Source: Erythrobacter sp. YJ-T3-07 (lineage in GTDB: Bacteria > Pseudomonadota > Alphaproteobacteria > Sphingomonadales > Sphingomonadaceae). Taken from it: 64,000 nucleotides of DNA. Positions 1 through 8,208 of the stretch are shown one piece after another. The notes beneath the pieces are model-generated. The model worked only from the letters and a program-made list of their open reading frames with translations, ran no database searches and was not told the DNA's origin. Position numbers and translations under genes: made by a program. Each line of letters begins with the position of its first letter. Position 1 is the stretch's first letter. The stretch is from positions 62,001-126,000 of the forward strand of contig NZ_JAEAGP010000001.1 in NCBI RefSeq assembly GCF_015999305.1, given 5' to 3'.

Positions 1-508
1 GGCGGATCATCAATTCGAGGAACAGGGCATCGAATGCAGTGCCTTGCAGCGAGGCGAGGCGCTTCATCTGGTCCGGCGTGGCCATGCCCATCGCGGCCAT
101 GTGTTCGGCATGGGTCATCCCGCCCATATTGGCGGCGGTGTGCTGCATCGTCGCGGGCAGCCGGCGCGAGGAGAGCCAGTCGCGCATGAAGGCGATCTCG
201 TCGCCCTGCCCGGCGTCGATCCGGCCCGCGATCTTGACGATGTCCGGGTTGCTGGTGCGCCCTTCGACCAGCTGGGTCATCTCGGTCGCCTGCTGGTGGT
301 GCGGGATCATCATCTGCATGAAGCGCGCATCGGCGGGGGCAAAATTGGTCCCGGCGAGCTTGCTCGCATCCTCTGCCTTGAGCGACCTGTTCTCCTGCCC
401 CGGCGCGCCGGGCTGGATGATCGGCGCATCCTGCGCGGCGAGCGGAACCGCCATTGTCGTGGCCAGAGCAATAAGGCTGGCGGCGGTCGCCATGGTGCGG
501 ATGGTCAT
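1..508 (-). CDS. DUF305 domain-containing exported protein (partial, C-terminus outside window)
   Basis: Reading leftward from an ATG at 508 gives an N-terminal signal peptide (MTIRTMATAASLIALATTMA, then an Ala-rich AAQ cleavage region) followed by a DUF305 domain. The first family motif FMQMMIPHHQQATEM is clear. A second similar helix (FDALFLELMIR) begins just before the window edge, so only the extreme C-terminus is missing. DUF305 proteins are exported ferritin-like four-helix proteins with His/Met-rich pairs, often linked to copper handling; the exact role is not established. A GGGGAG ribosome binding site lies about 8 bases upstream. It is divergent from the next gene at 639. Confidence 0.85.
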   Translation of the reverse strand, partial: MTIRTMATAASLIALATTMAVPLAAQDAPIIQPGAPGQENRSLKAEDASKLAGTNFAPADARFMQMMIPHHQQATEMTQLVEGRTSNPDIVKIAGRIDAGQGDEIAFMRDWLSSRRLPATMQHTAANMGGMTHAEHMAAMGMATPDQMKRLASLQGTAFDALFLELMIR

Positions 509-638
509 GCTGGTATCTCCCCTGTTCGGGCGCGAACTTACCGCTTTTGCCCTTCATGAAAAGGCGGATCTCATGCCCTTTGCCCGCAACGATCCGTGCG
601 CTGGCGTGTTGGTGGGTGGAAAGGAGAGAATTGCCACT

Positions 639-1046
639 ATGAAACTACCCCACAACGCCCATGTCGCCGTCGTCGACGGCAACCGCTTCATGCTCCTCCG
701 GAACACCGGCAAGCCGTTCGAGCCGACGCTGGAGAAGGTCGACCAGCCCGAACTCGACCCGAGCAATTTCAGCGCGGGCGTGCGCCATCAGGACGATGCC
801 AGCCAGCGCAGCGGCGCGACCGATCTGAACGAACTGGCGCATGGTGCCGCGGTGAGCGAATGGCTCAACGCCAAGGCCGTCTCGGGCGACCTCACGCAGC
901 TGATGGTGATGGCCGATCCCAAGACCCTGGGCGAGATGCGCCGCCACTATCATTCGGAACTGGAACGCATTCTGGTCGGCGAGATCGACAAGACCGTAAC
1001 CGGCGAACCGCTTGAAAAGATCGCAAAAGTGATCGCCGAAAGCTGA
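639..1046 (+). CDS. Host attachment family protein
   Basis: The 135-residue product matches the Pfam family named 'protein required for attachment to host cells'. Features are an N-terminal beta strand with a VVDGNRF motif, a basic middle with RHQDDASQRSG, and a C-terminal half ending in an acidic RILVGEIDKTVTGEPLEKI segment. No signal peptide or membrane segment is visible, so it is probably cytoplasmic despite the family name. The family is structurally related to archaeal release factor-like (baeRF) proteins, and its biochemical role is uncertain. The ATG at 639 is preceded by AAGGAGAG about 10 bases upstream, which fixes this start over longer in-frame extensions that run into the DUF305 promoter. 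Confidence 0.8.
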   Translation: MKLPHNAHVAVVDGNRFMLLRNTGKPFEPTLEKVDQPELDPSNFSAGVRHQDDASQRSGATDLNELAHGAAVSEWLNAKAVSGDLTQLMVMADPKTLGEMRRHYHSELERILVGEIDKTVTGEPLEKIAKVIAES

Positions 1047-1073
1047 TCCAACGCGATTGGTTTCACGCTTTAC

Positions 1074-1109
1074 CGCAGGATTGGCATGGTCGACCGTGCC
1101 AATCCTGCG
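1074..1109. repeat. 36-base near-perfect palindrome
   Basis: Thirteen-base arms (1074-1086 and 1097-1109) are perfect inverted repeats of CGCAGGATTGGCA. The 10 bases between them contain the palindrome GGTCGACC, so the dyad continues to the centre with one mismatched pair. It sits between the host-attachment gene and the beta-lactamase-like gene. No T-run follows on either side, so it is not a standard intrinsic terminator. It could be an RNA hairpin, an operator or a REP-like element. Confidence 0.75.
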
Positions 1110-1178
1110 CAAACGCCATTTTGGGCTTGAGCCACTGTTAAGTGAGCGCATTAATGCTCTGCACACGAGTCACGGGCT

Positions 1179-2252
1179 ATGGGGCAGAGCATGCTTAGGA
1201 AACTTGGGTCGACATTTGCACTGGCACTGGCAGCGGGCGCACTGGCGCAGGCACCAGCCGCCGCGCAGGACGCACAAAGTGCCTCGCTCGACGCGCAGGT
1301 TTCGCTCGAATCGCAATTCGACAGCATGCTGGGCACCGAACTTCGGGCCCCCAAGACCTTCGAAGCTACCTACGATTCCTCGTTCGAACGCCAGGTTGCC
1401 GCGCTTGCCGACGGCTCTCAGGGCCGGATCGGCGTCTACGCGATCGATCTGACCACGGGCGCAGAGGTCGGCGTGCTTGCCGATCAGCGTTTCCCGATGG
1501 CCAGCACCAGCAAGGTTGCGATCGCGGCGACCTTCCTCGCCGGGGTCGACCAGGGTCGCTGGAGCCTGTCGAGCGAGTTCGAACTGCCCGGTCGCGGAAC
1601 CTATATTTCCGCACGCGAGCACCTCAATCTGATGATTACCCGCAGCTGCAATGATTGCACCGACGCGCTGCTGAACGCCGTGGGCGGCCCGCAGGCGGTC
1701 AATGCGTGGATGCGCAGCGCGGGCATTCTCGATTTCCAGCTCACACGCAACATCGCCGCGCTGGTGCGCGAGGATGGGCGGACCGATCCCGCAACCGAAA
1801 TCGATCTGCGCGACAGCGCGACCCCGCGCGCGATGGGCCAGCTGCTCGCCGGGATCTATCAGGGCCGGTGGCTCAGCCCCTCTTCGCGGCAGGTGCTGAT
1901 GAGCGCAATGGGCGACACGGTAACCGGCAAGCGGCGGATGACCTCGGCACTGCCGATGAGCGCCAACCTCGCCCACAAGACCGGCACGCTGAGCCGGACC
2001 GCCAGCGATATCGGCATTTTCTACACGCCAGACGGCCGTCCGATCGCAGCCGCGATCTACGTGACCGGGCAGAGCGCCTCGATGGCGGTCGAAAACGGCA
2101 GCCGTGCGGAAAAGCTTAACGCCCGCCGCCTGCGTGACGAGCGGATCGCCTCGATCACCAGCGCACTCTACAATGGCTTCGGCCAGCAGCAGCGCGAACC
2201 GACCGACGGTCGGGTCTGGGCCACCGCCAATTACGGTTCCGGCGGCCAATAA
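1179..2252 (+). CDS. Class A beta-lactamase-like serine hydrolase
   Basis: A 357-residue exported protein. Residues 1-30 form a signal peptide ending in an AAAQ-type cleavage site. The penicillin-recognising fold is indicated by S-T-S-K at 109-112 (nucleophile Ser109, Lys112) and by H-K-T-G-T at 266-270. The usual SDN motif is S-C-N at 156-158. The omega loop lacks a recognisable E-x-x-L-N: counting back from the conserved R-D-x-x-T-P, the Glu166 position holds Asp and the Asn170 position holds Asp. Acylation looks possible but deacylation may be impaired, so the role could be beta-lactam hydrolysis, beta-lactam binding or peptidoglycan-related hydrolysis. An alternative in-frame ATG at 1191 would shorten the signal peptide by four residues. 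Confidence 0.8.
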   Translation: MGQSMLRKLGSTFALALAAGALAQAPAAAQDAQSASLDAQVSLESQFDSMLGTELRAPKTFEATYDSSFERQVAALADGSQGRIGVYAIDLTTGAEVGVLADQRFPMASTSKVAIAATFLAGVDQGRWSLSSEFELPGRGTYISAREHLNLMITRSCNDCTDALLNAVGGPQAVNAWMRSAGILDFQLTRNIAALVREDGRTDPATEIDLRDSATPRAMGQLLAGIYQGRWLSPSSRQVLMSAMGDTVTGKRRMTSALPMSANLAHKTGTLSRTASDIGIFYTPDGRPIAAAIYVTGQSASMAVENGSRAEKLNARRLRDERIASITSALYNGFGQQQREPTDGRVWATANYGSGGQ

Positions 2253-2270
2253 ATTTCATTTTCTTCGGAC

Positions 2271-2310
2271 AAAAAAAGGGCGGCACCGTGAGGCGCCGCC
2301 CTTCTTTTTT
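2271..2310. terminator. Bidirectional intrinsic terminator
   Basis: An 8-bp stem (AGGGCGGC at 2277-2284 with GCCGCCCT at 2295-2302) closes a 10-base loop. It is flanked by seven A on the left and a T-rich CTTCTTTTTT on the right. It lies between the convergent serine hydrolase gene and the small lipoprotein gene and would serve both. Confidence 0.9.
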
Positions 2311-2326
2311 CGCTGAAGCGCTGGCC

Positions 2327-2599
2327 TTAGTCGGCAGCGGCTTCGGCTTCGGTTTCGCCCTGAATGTCGGCTTCCGCTTCGGTCGCTTCGTTTTCAGCAG
2401 CGTCGGTCGCGTTGTCGACGGCTTCGCCGGTGTCGTTGGCGGCGTCTTCGATGCCTTCGCCCATGGCGTCGACATTGGCTTCGGTGTCGGCAGCGGCGTT
2501 TTCGACGGTGTCGCCAGCGGCGTCTTCAGTCTTTTCCGAGCAAGCAGCGAGGCCGAGAGCGGAGACGGCGATGGCCGAAGCGAGAACGATCTTGCGCAT
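2327..2599 (-). CDS. Small acidic low-complexity lipoprotein
   Basis: A 90-residue product starting at the ATG at 2599 (AAGGA about 9 bases upstream). It has a lipoprotein signal (MRKIVLASAIAVSALGLAAC) with lipobox L-A-A-C; the cysteine is the predicted lipidated residue. The mature part is almost entirely Ala, Glu, Asp, Asn and Thr in a loose repeat of the type (D/E)AA(D/E)NT, which suggests an extended or helical low-complexity chain anchored in the envelope. Similar entericidin-like or coiled lipoproteins are common, but no function can be assigned. It ends at the shared terminator with the convergent gene. A longer in-frame extension to 2836 lacks a plausible start. Confidence 0.7.
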   Translation of the reverse strand: MRKIVLASAIAVSALGLAACSEKTEDAAGDTVENAAADTEANVDAMGEGIEDAANDTGEAVDNATDAAENEATEAEADIQGETEAEAAAD

Positions 2600-2825
2600 A
2601 ATCTGTAATCCTTTTCCAAATGGATCCTGCCGCGGTTTGAGCGCGGAGAGGATGAAACCTCCGGGTTCCGGCGGCTTCTGAGTCGTAGATAGTGGCAAGA
2701 ATGTGGCGCGGCAAGCCCAATTTCGCCACAAACTGTGGCAGGCGCCTTTTTCCGGCCATTTTTCGGGGAATAATTTGCCGCGCGTAAGCTGCTGACGCCC
2801 TCTCGCCACGCTGCTAGCAGGGGGC

Positions 2826-5693
2826 ATGGCCGACAAGCAGCACCTCTATCTCGTCGACGGTTCGGCGTATATCTTCCGCGCGTATCATCGCCTGCCTCCG
2901 CTGACCAATCCGGAGGGCACGCCGGTGGGCGCGGTCTACGGCTACACCACCATGCTGTGGAAGCTGGCCGAGGATCTCGACAAGGCGGAGGGGCCGACGC
3001 ACCTCGCGGTGGTGCTCGATAAGTCGAGCCAGAGCTTCCGCAACGAGATCTACGACCAGTACAAGGCCAACCGGCCCGACCCGCCCGAAGATCTGGTCCC
3101 GCAATTCCCGCTGATCCGCGACGCCACCCGCGCGTTCAGCCTGCCGATGATCGAGGAACCCGGTGTCGAGGCGGACGACATGATCGCCTCCTACGCGCGC
3201 GCCGCGGCAGCGCAGGGCTGGGACGTCACCATCGTCTCTTCCGACAAGGACCTGATGCAGCTGGTCGGCACCAGCGAGCAGGGCGGCACGATCGACATGC
3301 TCGACACGATGAAGAGCGCGCGGATCGGCCCCGCCGAGGTCGAAGAGAAGTTCGGCGTCGCGCCCGAACTGGTTGGCGACGTGCTCGCGCTGATGGGCGA
3401 TTCGGTCGACAACATTCCCGGCATCTTCGGGGTCGGCCCGAAGACCGCGACCAAGCTGATACAGGATCACGGATCGCTCACCGCCGCACTCGACGCGGCG
3501 CCGGAGATGAAAAAGAGCAAGCTTAAGGAACGCCTGCTCGAACATCGCGCCGATGCCGAACTGAGCCGCATTCTGGTGACGCTGAAGGAAGATTGCGAGC
3601 TGCCGATCGCGATCGACGACATGAAGCTGGGCAAGATTCCGCCCGAACCGCTTGCCGCCTTCCTCACCCAACATGGCTTCGGCAGCCTGCTGAGGCGGCT
3701 CGAAGGCGGTAATGGCGGCCCCGGCCCGAAGACCCAGCTGCACCCCGCCAAGCCGCAGGACCCGGGCGAAGCGCACGCGCCGCAGGGCAACAGCCAGCCG
3801 CTGCCCGAGATGCCCGCGATCGACCGCAGCACCTACGAGTGCGTCCAGAGCGTCGAGCAGCTCGACGAATGGATCGAGAAGGCCTTCGCCGCACGGCTGG
3901 TGGCGGTCGATACCGAGACCAGTGCGCTCGACGCGATGCAGGCGGATCTGGTCGGCGTCAGTTTGGCCATCGGGCCCAACCAGGCCTGCTATATCCCGCT
4001 GGGCCACTTCAACGAAGGCGGCGGCGGGGACGATATGTTCGCCGAGAAGCCGCAGCAGATCGCGCGTGAGACCGCGCTGGCGATGCTCAAGCCGCTGCTG
4101 GAAAGCGATGCGGTCCTCAAGATCGGGCAGAACATCAAGTACGATCTCAACGTGCTCGCGCGCCACGGCATCGCGGTGGCCCCGATCGAGGACACGATGA
4201 TCGTCAGCTTCGCGCTGGATGCAGGCCGCTCGCAGGACGGGATCGGCGGCGGCCACGGGATGGACGAGCTGGCGCAGCGCCACCTCGGCCATACCTGCCT
4301 GACCTTCAAGGAAATCTGCGGCACCGGCAAGAAGGCGATCCCCTTCGGCGAGGTGCCGATCGACCGGGCGACAGAATACGCGGCGGAAGATGCCGACGTT
4401 ACCTGGCGGCTCTATACCCACCTCAAACCGCGGCTGGCGGTGGAGGGCGGTACGCGAGTCTACGAGCGGGTCGATCGCCCGCTTATCCCGGTGGTCGCGG
4501 GGATGGAGCGGCACGGGATCAAGGTCGACCGCCAGCAGCTTGCCGCTCTGTCGGAGCGGTTTGCGCGTGAAACCGCCCGTCTCGAAGGCGAGATCCATGA
4601 AATCGCCGGGCAGGAATTCACCGTCGGCAGCCCCAAGCAGCTGGGCGACATCCTGTTCGACAAGATGGGCTACAAGGGCGGCAAGAAGGGCAAGAGCGGG
4701 CAATATTCGACCGACCAGTCGGTGCTGGAAAAACTCGACGCGACCGGTGCGCCGATCGCCACCAAAGTTCTCGAATGGCGCCAGCTCGCGAAGCTCAAAT
4801 CGACCTATACCGACGCGTTGCAGCAGGCGATCAACCCGAAAACCAACCGCGTGCACACCAGCTACAGCCTGGTCGGCGCGCAGACCGGGCGCCTGTCGAG
4901 CACCGACCCCAACCTGCAGAATATCCCGATCCGGACCGAGATCGGCCGCGAGATCCGGCAGGCCTTCGTTGCGGACGAGGGCAACGTGCTGCTCGCCGCC
5001 GACTATTCGCAGATCGAGCTGCGGCTGGCCGCGCACATGGCCGATGTCGCCCCCTTGCGCGAAGCCTTTGCCGCGGGCGAGGATATCCACGCGCGCACCG
5101 CGCAGGAGATGTTCGGCAGCGTCGACCGCGACACCCGCGCGCGCGCCAAGACGATCAACTTCGCGATCCTCTACGGCATTTCGCGCTGGGGCCTCGCCGG
5201 GCGGCTGGGGATCGAGGCGGACGAGGCGCAGGACCTGATCGACATCTATTTCGCCCGCTTCCCCGGCATCCAGCGCTATATCGTCAACACAATGGAGACG
5301 GTGCGCGAGTGCGGCTATTCGCAAACCCTGTTCGGGCGCAAAACCTGGTTCCCACGGATCAATTCCAAGAACCAGGCGGAACGGCAGGGGAGCGAGCGTG
5401 CCGCGGTCAACGCGCCGATCCAGGGCACCAGTGCCGACATCATCAAGCGCGCCATGGCCCGGATGGGCCCCGCGCTCGCCGAAGCGGGCCTGAAGCCCGA
5501 TGCGCCCGACGGGGTGCGGATGCTGCTGCAGGTGCATGACGAACTGGTGTTCGAAATGCCCGAAGGCCTGCTCGAGCAGGCCAAACCGGTCATCCGGTCG
5601 GTCATGGCCGATGCCGCCGGCCCGGCGGTCGCGCTCAGCGTGCCGCTGGGCGTCGAGATCGGCACCGGGCGCAACTGGGACGACGCGCATTGA
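2826..5693 (+). CDS. polA: DNA polymerase I
   Basis: A 955-residue, full-length three-domain enzyme for Okazaki fragment processing and repair synthesis. The N-terminal 5'-3' exonuclease domain (about 1-290) carries the conserved acidic clusters, including EADDMIASYA and SSDKDLMQLV. The 3'-5' exonuclease domain is intact, with VDTET (about 360-364), NIKYDLNVL and YAAEDAD, so proofreading is probable. The polymerase domain has motif A DYSQIELRL (about 726), motif B RARAKTINFAILYG and motif C VHDELVFE (about 903). The ATG at 2826 follows a purine-rich CAGGGGGC. The stop codon overlaps the start of the histidine kinase gene by four bases. Confidence 0.98.
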   Translation: MADKQHLYLVDGSAYIFRAYHRLPPLTNPEGTPVGAVYGYTTMLWKLAEDLDKAEGPTHLAVVLDKSSQSFRNEIYDQYKANRPDPPEDLVPQFPLIRDATRAFSLPMIEEPGVEADDMIASYARAAAAQGWDVTIVSSDKDLMQLVGTSEQGGTIDMLDTMKSARIGPAEVEEKFGVAPELVGDVLALMGDSVDNIPGIFGVGPKTATKLIQDHGSLTAALDAAPEMKKSKLKERLLEHRADAELSRILVTLKEDCELPIAIDDMKLGKIPPEPLAAFLTQHGFGSLLRRLEGGNGGPGPKTQLHPAKPQDPGEAHAPQGNSQPLPEMPAIDRSTYECVQSVEQLDEWIEKAFAARLVAVDTETSALDAMQADLVGVSLAIGPNQACYIPLGHFNEGGGGDDMFAEKPQQIARETALAMLKPLLESDAVLKIGQNIKYDLNVLARHGIAVAPIEDTMIVSFALDAGRSQDGIGGGHGMDELAQRHLGHTCLTFKEICGTGKKAIPFGEVPIDRATEYAAEDADVTWRLYTHLKPRLAVEGGTRVYERVDRPLIPVVAGMERHGIKVDRQQLAALSERFARETARLEGEIHEIAGQEFTVGSPKQLGDILFDKMGYKGGKKGKSGQYSTDQSVLEKLDATGAPIATKVLEWRQLAKLKSTYTDALQQAINPKTNRVHTSYSLVGAQTGRLSSTDPNLQNIPIRTEIGREIRQAFVADEGNVLLAADYSQIELRLAAHMADVAPLREAFAAGEDIHARTAQEMFGSVDRDTRARAKTINFAILYGISRWGLAGRLGIEADEAQDLIDIYFARFPGIQRYIVNTMETVRECGYSQTLFGRKTWFPRINSKNQAERQGSERAAVNAPIQGTSADIIKRAMARMGPALAEAGLKPDAPDGVRMLLQVHDELVFEMPEGLLEQAKPVIRSVMADAAGPAVALSVPLGVEIGTGRNWDDAH

Positions 5694-7039
5694 CCGGGTC
5701 GTCCCCCTCATCATCCCGGGTCGCCCTGTTTCGCGTTTTTATCCGCCGGTGGTTCAACTGGCTGGTGCTCGGCGCGATGGCGGGGGCGATCCTCGGCGCG
5801 GTGCTGCTGCTGCTGTCGACCGGCGCGGCCGAGCGTGCCGAGCGCAATCAGGTCGAGCGGCTGGGCGACGTGCTGCTGATGCTCGACCGGATCGAACGCG
5901 CCGCCCTGTCCGCCGAAAGCGCGCAGCGCGGGTACTACATCACGCTCGATACGCGCTATCTCAAGCCTTACCGGACCTCGCGGCGCGATGCCGAGACGGC
6001 CATGGAGAGGCTCGCGCGGTCGATCGATGACCGGATGAGCGATGAGCAGCGCACCGAGTTCGTCGCGATCGAGGATGCCCTGAACGACAAGTTCGCCGAG
6101 CTTGACCAGACCATCGGGCAGGTCGAACGCGGCCAGCTGCGCGACGCGCGGCGCCAGATCCTCGAGGGTGAGGGCTACGACGCGATGCAGCGCCTCACCG
6201 CCGCGATCGACCGGCTGGCGCAGATCGAGAACCGCCTGCTCGACGAACAGAGCGCCCGCGCGCAGGCCGCCGAAGCGCGCATCCTGCCGCTGCTGGGCCT
6301 GCTGCTGCTGCTGCTGGTGAGCGCGATCGTGCTCGGCGCGGTGCTGGTCGCGCGGACCGCGCAGGCGGAGACCGAGGCGGCGCAGGCGCGCGAGCTGGAG
6401 GTTGCGCGCGACCGGGCGAACCTGCTGGCGCAGGAGCTCAACCACCGGGTCAAGAACCTGTTCGCGATGGTCCTCGCGATCATCCAGATGAGCGCGCGCG
6501 AAGCGACCGATGTGACTGCCTACAAAGATCGCATCAGCGCGCGTATCCACGCGCTGCTGACCGCGCACGAGGTCACGCAGGGCCACGGCACCGCAGCCGA
6601 CCGGCTGAACCGGCAGGGCGGCGCGTCGCTGCGCGCGCTGGTGGAGGCGACGGTCGAGCCGCACGTGTCGCAGGAGAAGCGGCTGGTGCTGGAAGGCGAT
6701 GATGTCGCGATCGACCGGGTGCAGGTCACCCCGCTGGGGCTGGTGCTGCACGAGCTGGCGACCAATGCGGTAAAATATGGCTGCTGGCGTGATGCCGGCG
6801 AGCTGACCGTGCGCTGGACGCGCAAGGGCAACCTGCTCCATCTCGACTGGCAGGAGGACTGGGATACGGCAGACCAGAAGGAAGGCGAGCAGCCCGCGCA
6901 GAGCCAGGGCGGCTTCGGCAGCACGCTGATGATCGGGGCCGCGCGTCAGCTGGGCGGCGAGATAGAGCGGACCTTCGGCCCGCGCGGCGTCACGGTCAGC
7001 ATTGCCTTCCCCGCGCAGCCCGGCACAGCGGCGGCCTGA
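5690..7039 (+). CDS. CHASE3-domain HWE-family sensor histidine kinase
   Basis: A 449-residue membrane kinase. A first membrane segment (about 20-42) precedes a periplasmic CHASE3-type sensor (about 45-190, with the characteristic SAQRGYYITLDTRYLKPY). A second membrane segment (about 197-221) leads to the dimerisation domain with ELNHRVKNLFAM, in which the His is the likely phospho-acceptor. The ATPase domain has HELATNAVKYG, a W-Q-E that fits the W-x-E signature of HWE kinases, and GGFGSTLM. In alphaproteobacteria such kinases often feed general stress response or light/redox signalling; the partner is not in this window. The start is a TTG whose last two bases open the polA stop TGA, with only a weak Shine-Dalgarno, so translation probably depends on polA. 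Confidence 0.85.
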   Translation: MTGSSPSSSRVALFRVFIRRWFNWLVLGAMAGAILGAVLLLLSTGAAERAERNQVERLGDVLLMLDRIERAALSAESAQRGYYITLDTRYLKPYRTSRRDAETAMERLARSIDDRMSDEQRTEFVAIEDALNDKFAELDQTIGQVERGQLRDARRQILEGEGYDAMQRLTAAIDRLAQIENRLLDEQSARAQAAEARILPLLGLLLLLLVSAIVLGAVLVARTAQAETEAAQARELEVARDRANLLAQELNHRVKNLFAMVLAIIQMSAREATDVTAYKDRISARIHALLTAHEVTQGHGTAADRLNRQGGASLRALVEATVEPHVSQEKRLVLEGDDVAIDRVQVTPLGLVLHELATNAVKYGCWRDAGELTVRWTRKGNLLHLDWQEDWDTADQKEGEQPAQSQGGFGSTLMIGAARQLGGEIERTFGPRGVTVSIAFPAQPGTAAA

Positions 7040-7042
7040 TAG

Positions 7043-8131
7043 ATGTCGATCCTTGCCTCCATCCCCCTGCCCGACCTGCGCACCTGGGTTGTGCCGGTTG
7101 AAGACATCGCCATCGCCGCCGCCATCCTCGGCGTGTGCGTGATCGTCGCGGTGGCGGCCCATCGGCTTGCCTTCGGCATCATCCGCAAGGCGACCGCGCA
7201 TGGCCCGGCGCGTCACGGCCAGCCGGTTGTCGAGGCGATCCGCGCACCGGCGCTATGGCTGGCGGTGACCATCGCGATTTCGGCGGCGGCGGAGCGGGCC
7301 GAAGTGATCCGGTCGGCTTGGGATGCGCTGTCGGATTTCGTTGCCCCGATCATCCTTGGCTGGCTGGTCTTGGCCTTCGTGACCGGCTGGGCCACCGCGC
7401 ACGAGCGGCGGATGGAGCGCCGGCTCGACCCGATCCACATGCGCAGCCGCAAGACGCGGATCGAGATTTTCCGCCGTACCGCGTCGAGCCTGATCATAGT
7501 CATCACCATCGCGCTGGTGCTGGTGAACATCCCCGGCGTGCGGCAGGTCGGCGTCACGCTGATGGCCTCGGCGGGCCTTGCCGCACTGGCGATCGGCGCC
7601 GCGGCGCAGCCCGCGCTCAAATCGCTGATCGCGGGCATCCAGATGGCGCTGACCGAGCCGATCCGGATCGGCGACATGGTGGTGGTCGACGGAGTGACCG
7701 GCCGGGTCGAGGAAATCCGCATGACCTTCGTCATGATCCGCGCGTGGGACGAACGCGTGCTGGTGGTGCCGACGGGCAAGTTCTTCGAGGAGAGCTTCGA
7801 GAACTGGTCCCGCTCCGCCGACCGGCTGACCGGGGTGGTGATGCTCCACCTCGATCCGATCGCGGACGTCGCGCCGATCCGGCAGGCGTTTCTCGATTTC
7901 CTGAAGGATCATCCGCAGTGGGACGAGCGCGATGCCGCCGCATTGGTGACCGACGCTCATCCTGAAAGCATCGCGCTGCGCCTGTCGATGACCGGGGCGA
8001 CGATCGGCGATGTGTGGGATCTGCGCTGCGCGGTGCGCGAATACATGCTGCAATGGCTGCGCGAGAACCAGCCGGTCGCGCTGATCCGCCACCGGCTGGA
8101 GGTCGAGGCCGCGAACGAACGGGGCGGCTAG
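7043..8131 (+). CDS. Mechanosensitive ion channel family protein (MscS type)
   Basis: A 362-residue membrane protein with several N-terminal hydrophobic segments followed by the MscS pore helix and beta domain (LMASAGLAALAIGAAAQPALKS; DMVVVDGVTGRVEEIRMTFV; then VLVVPTGKFFEESFENWSR). It probably gates on membrane tension to release solutes on osmotic downshift. It begins four bases after the histidine kinase stop and probably belongs to the polA-kinase transcription unit. It is one of three MscS-type genes in the window (others at 28942-30327 and 35885-37147), with different N-terminal regions, so they are not recent duplicates. Confidence 0.92.
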   Translation: MSILASIPLPDLRTWVVPVEDIAIAAAILGVCVIVAVAAHRLAFGIIRKATAHGPARHGQPVVEAIRAPALWLAVTIAISAAAERAEVIRSAWDALSDFVAPIILGWLVLAFVTGWATAHERRMERRLDPIHMRSRKTRIEIFRRTASSLIIVITIALVLVNIPGVRQVGVTLMASAGLAALAIGAAAQPALKSLIAGIQMALTEPIRIGDMVVVDGVTGRVEEIRMTFVMIRAWDERVLVVPTGKFFEESFENWSRSADRLTGVVMLHLDPIADVAPIRQAFLDFLKDHPQWDERDAAALVTDAHPESIALRLSMTGATIGDVWDLRCAVREYMLQWLRENQPVALIRHRLEVEAANERGG

Positions 8132-8208
8132 GCGCGCGTTCACTGTGCCGTCACATCTTCGGCCTAAATTGGCAAAATCCTATACAAACGAGGCAGTTGG
8201 GATCGCCC

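Noticed and set aside
39..1046. 335-residue frame covering the host-attachment gene and the DUF305 region
   Set aside because: Its first 200 codons are antisense to the DUF305 gene; the ribosome site and family length fix the start at 639.
2814..5714. Very long open frame opposite polA
   Set aside because: It mirrors polA codon by codon; its product is Arg/His/Asp-rich without any motif. A typical shadow of a GC-rich gene.
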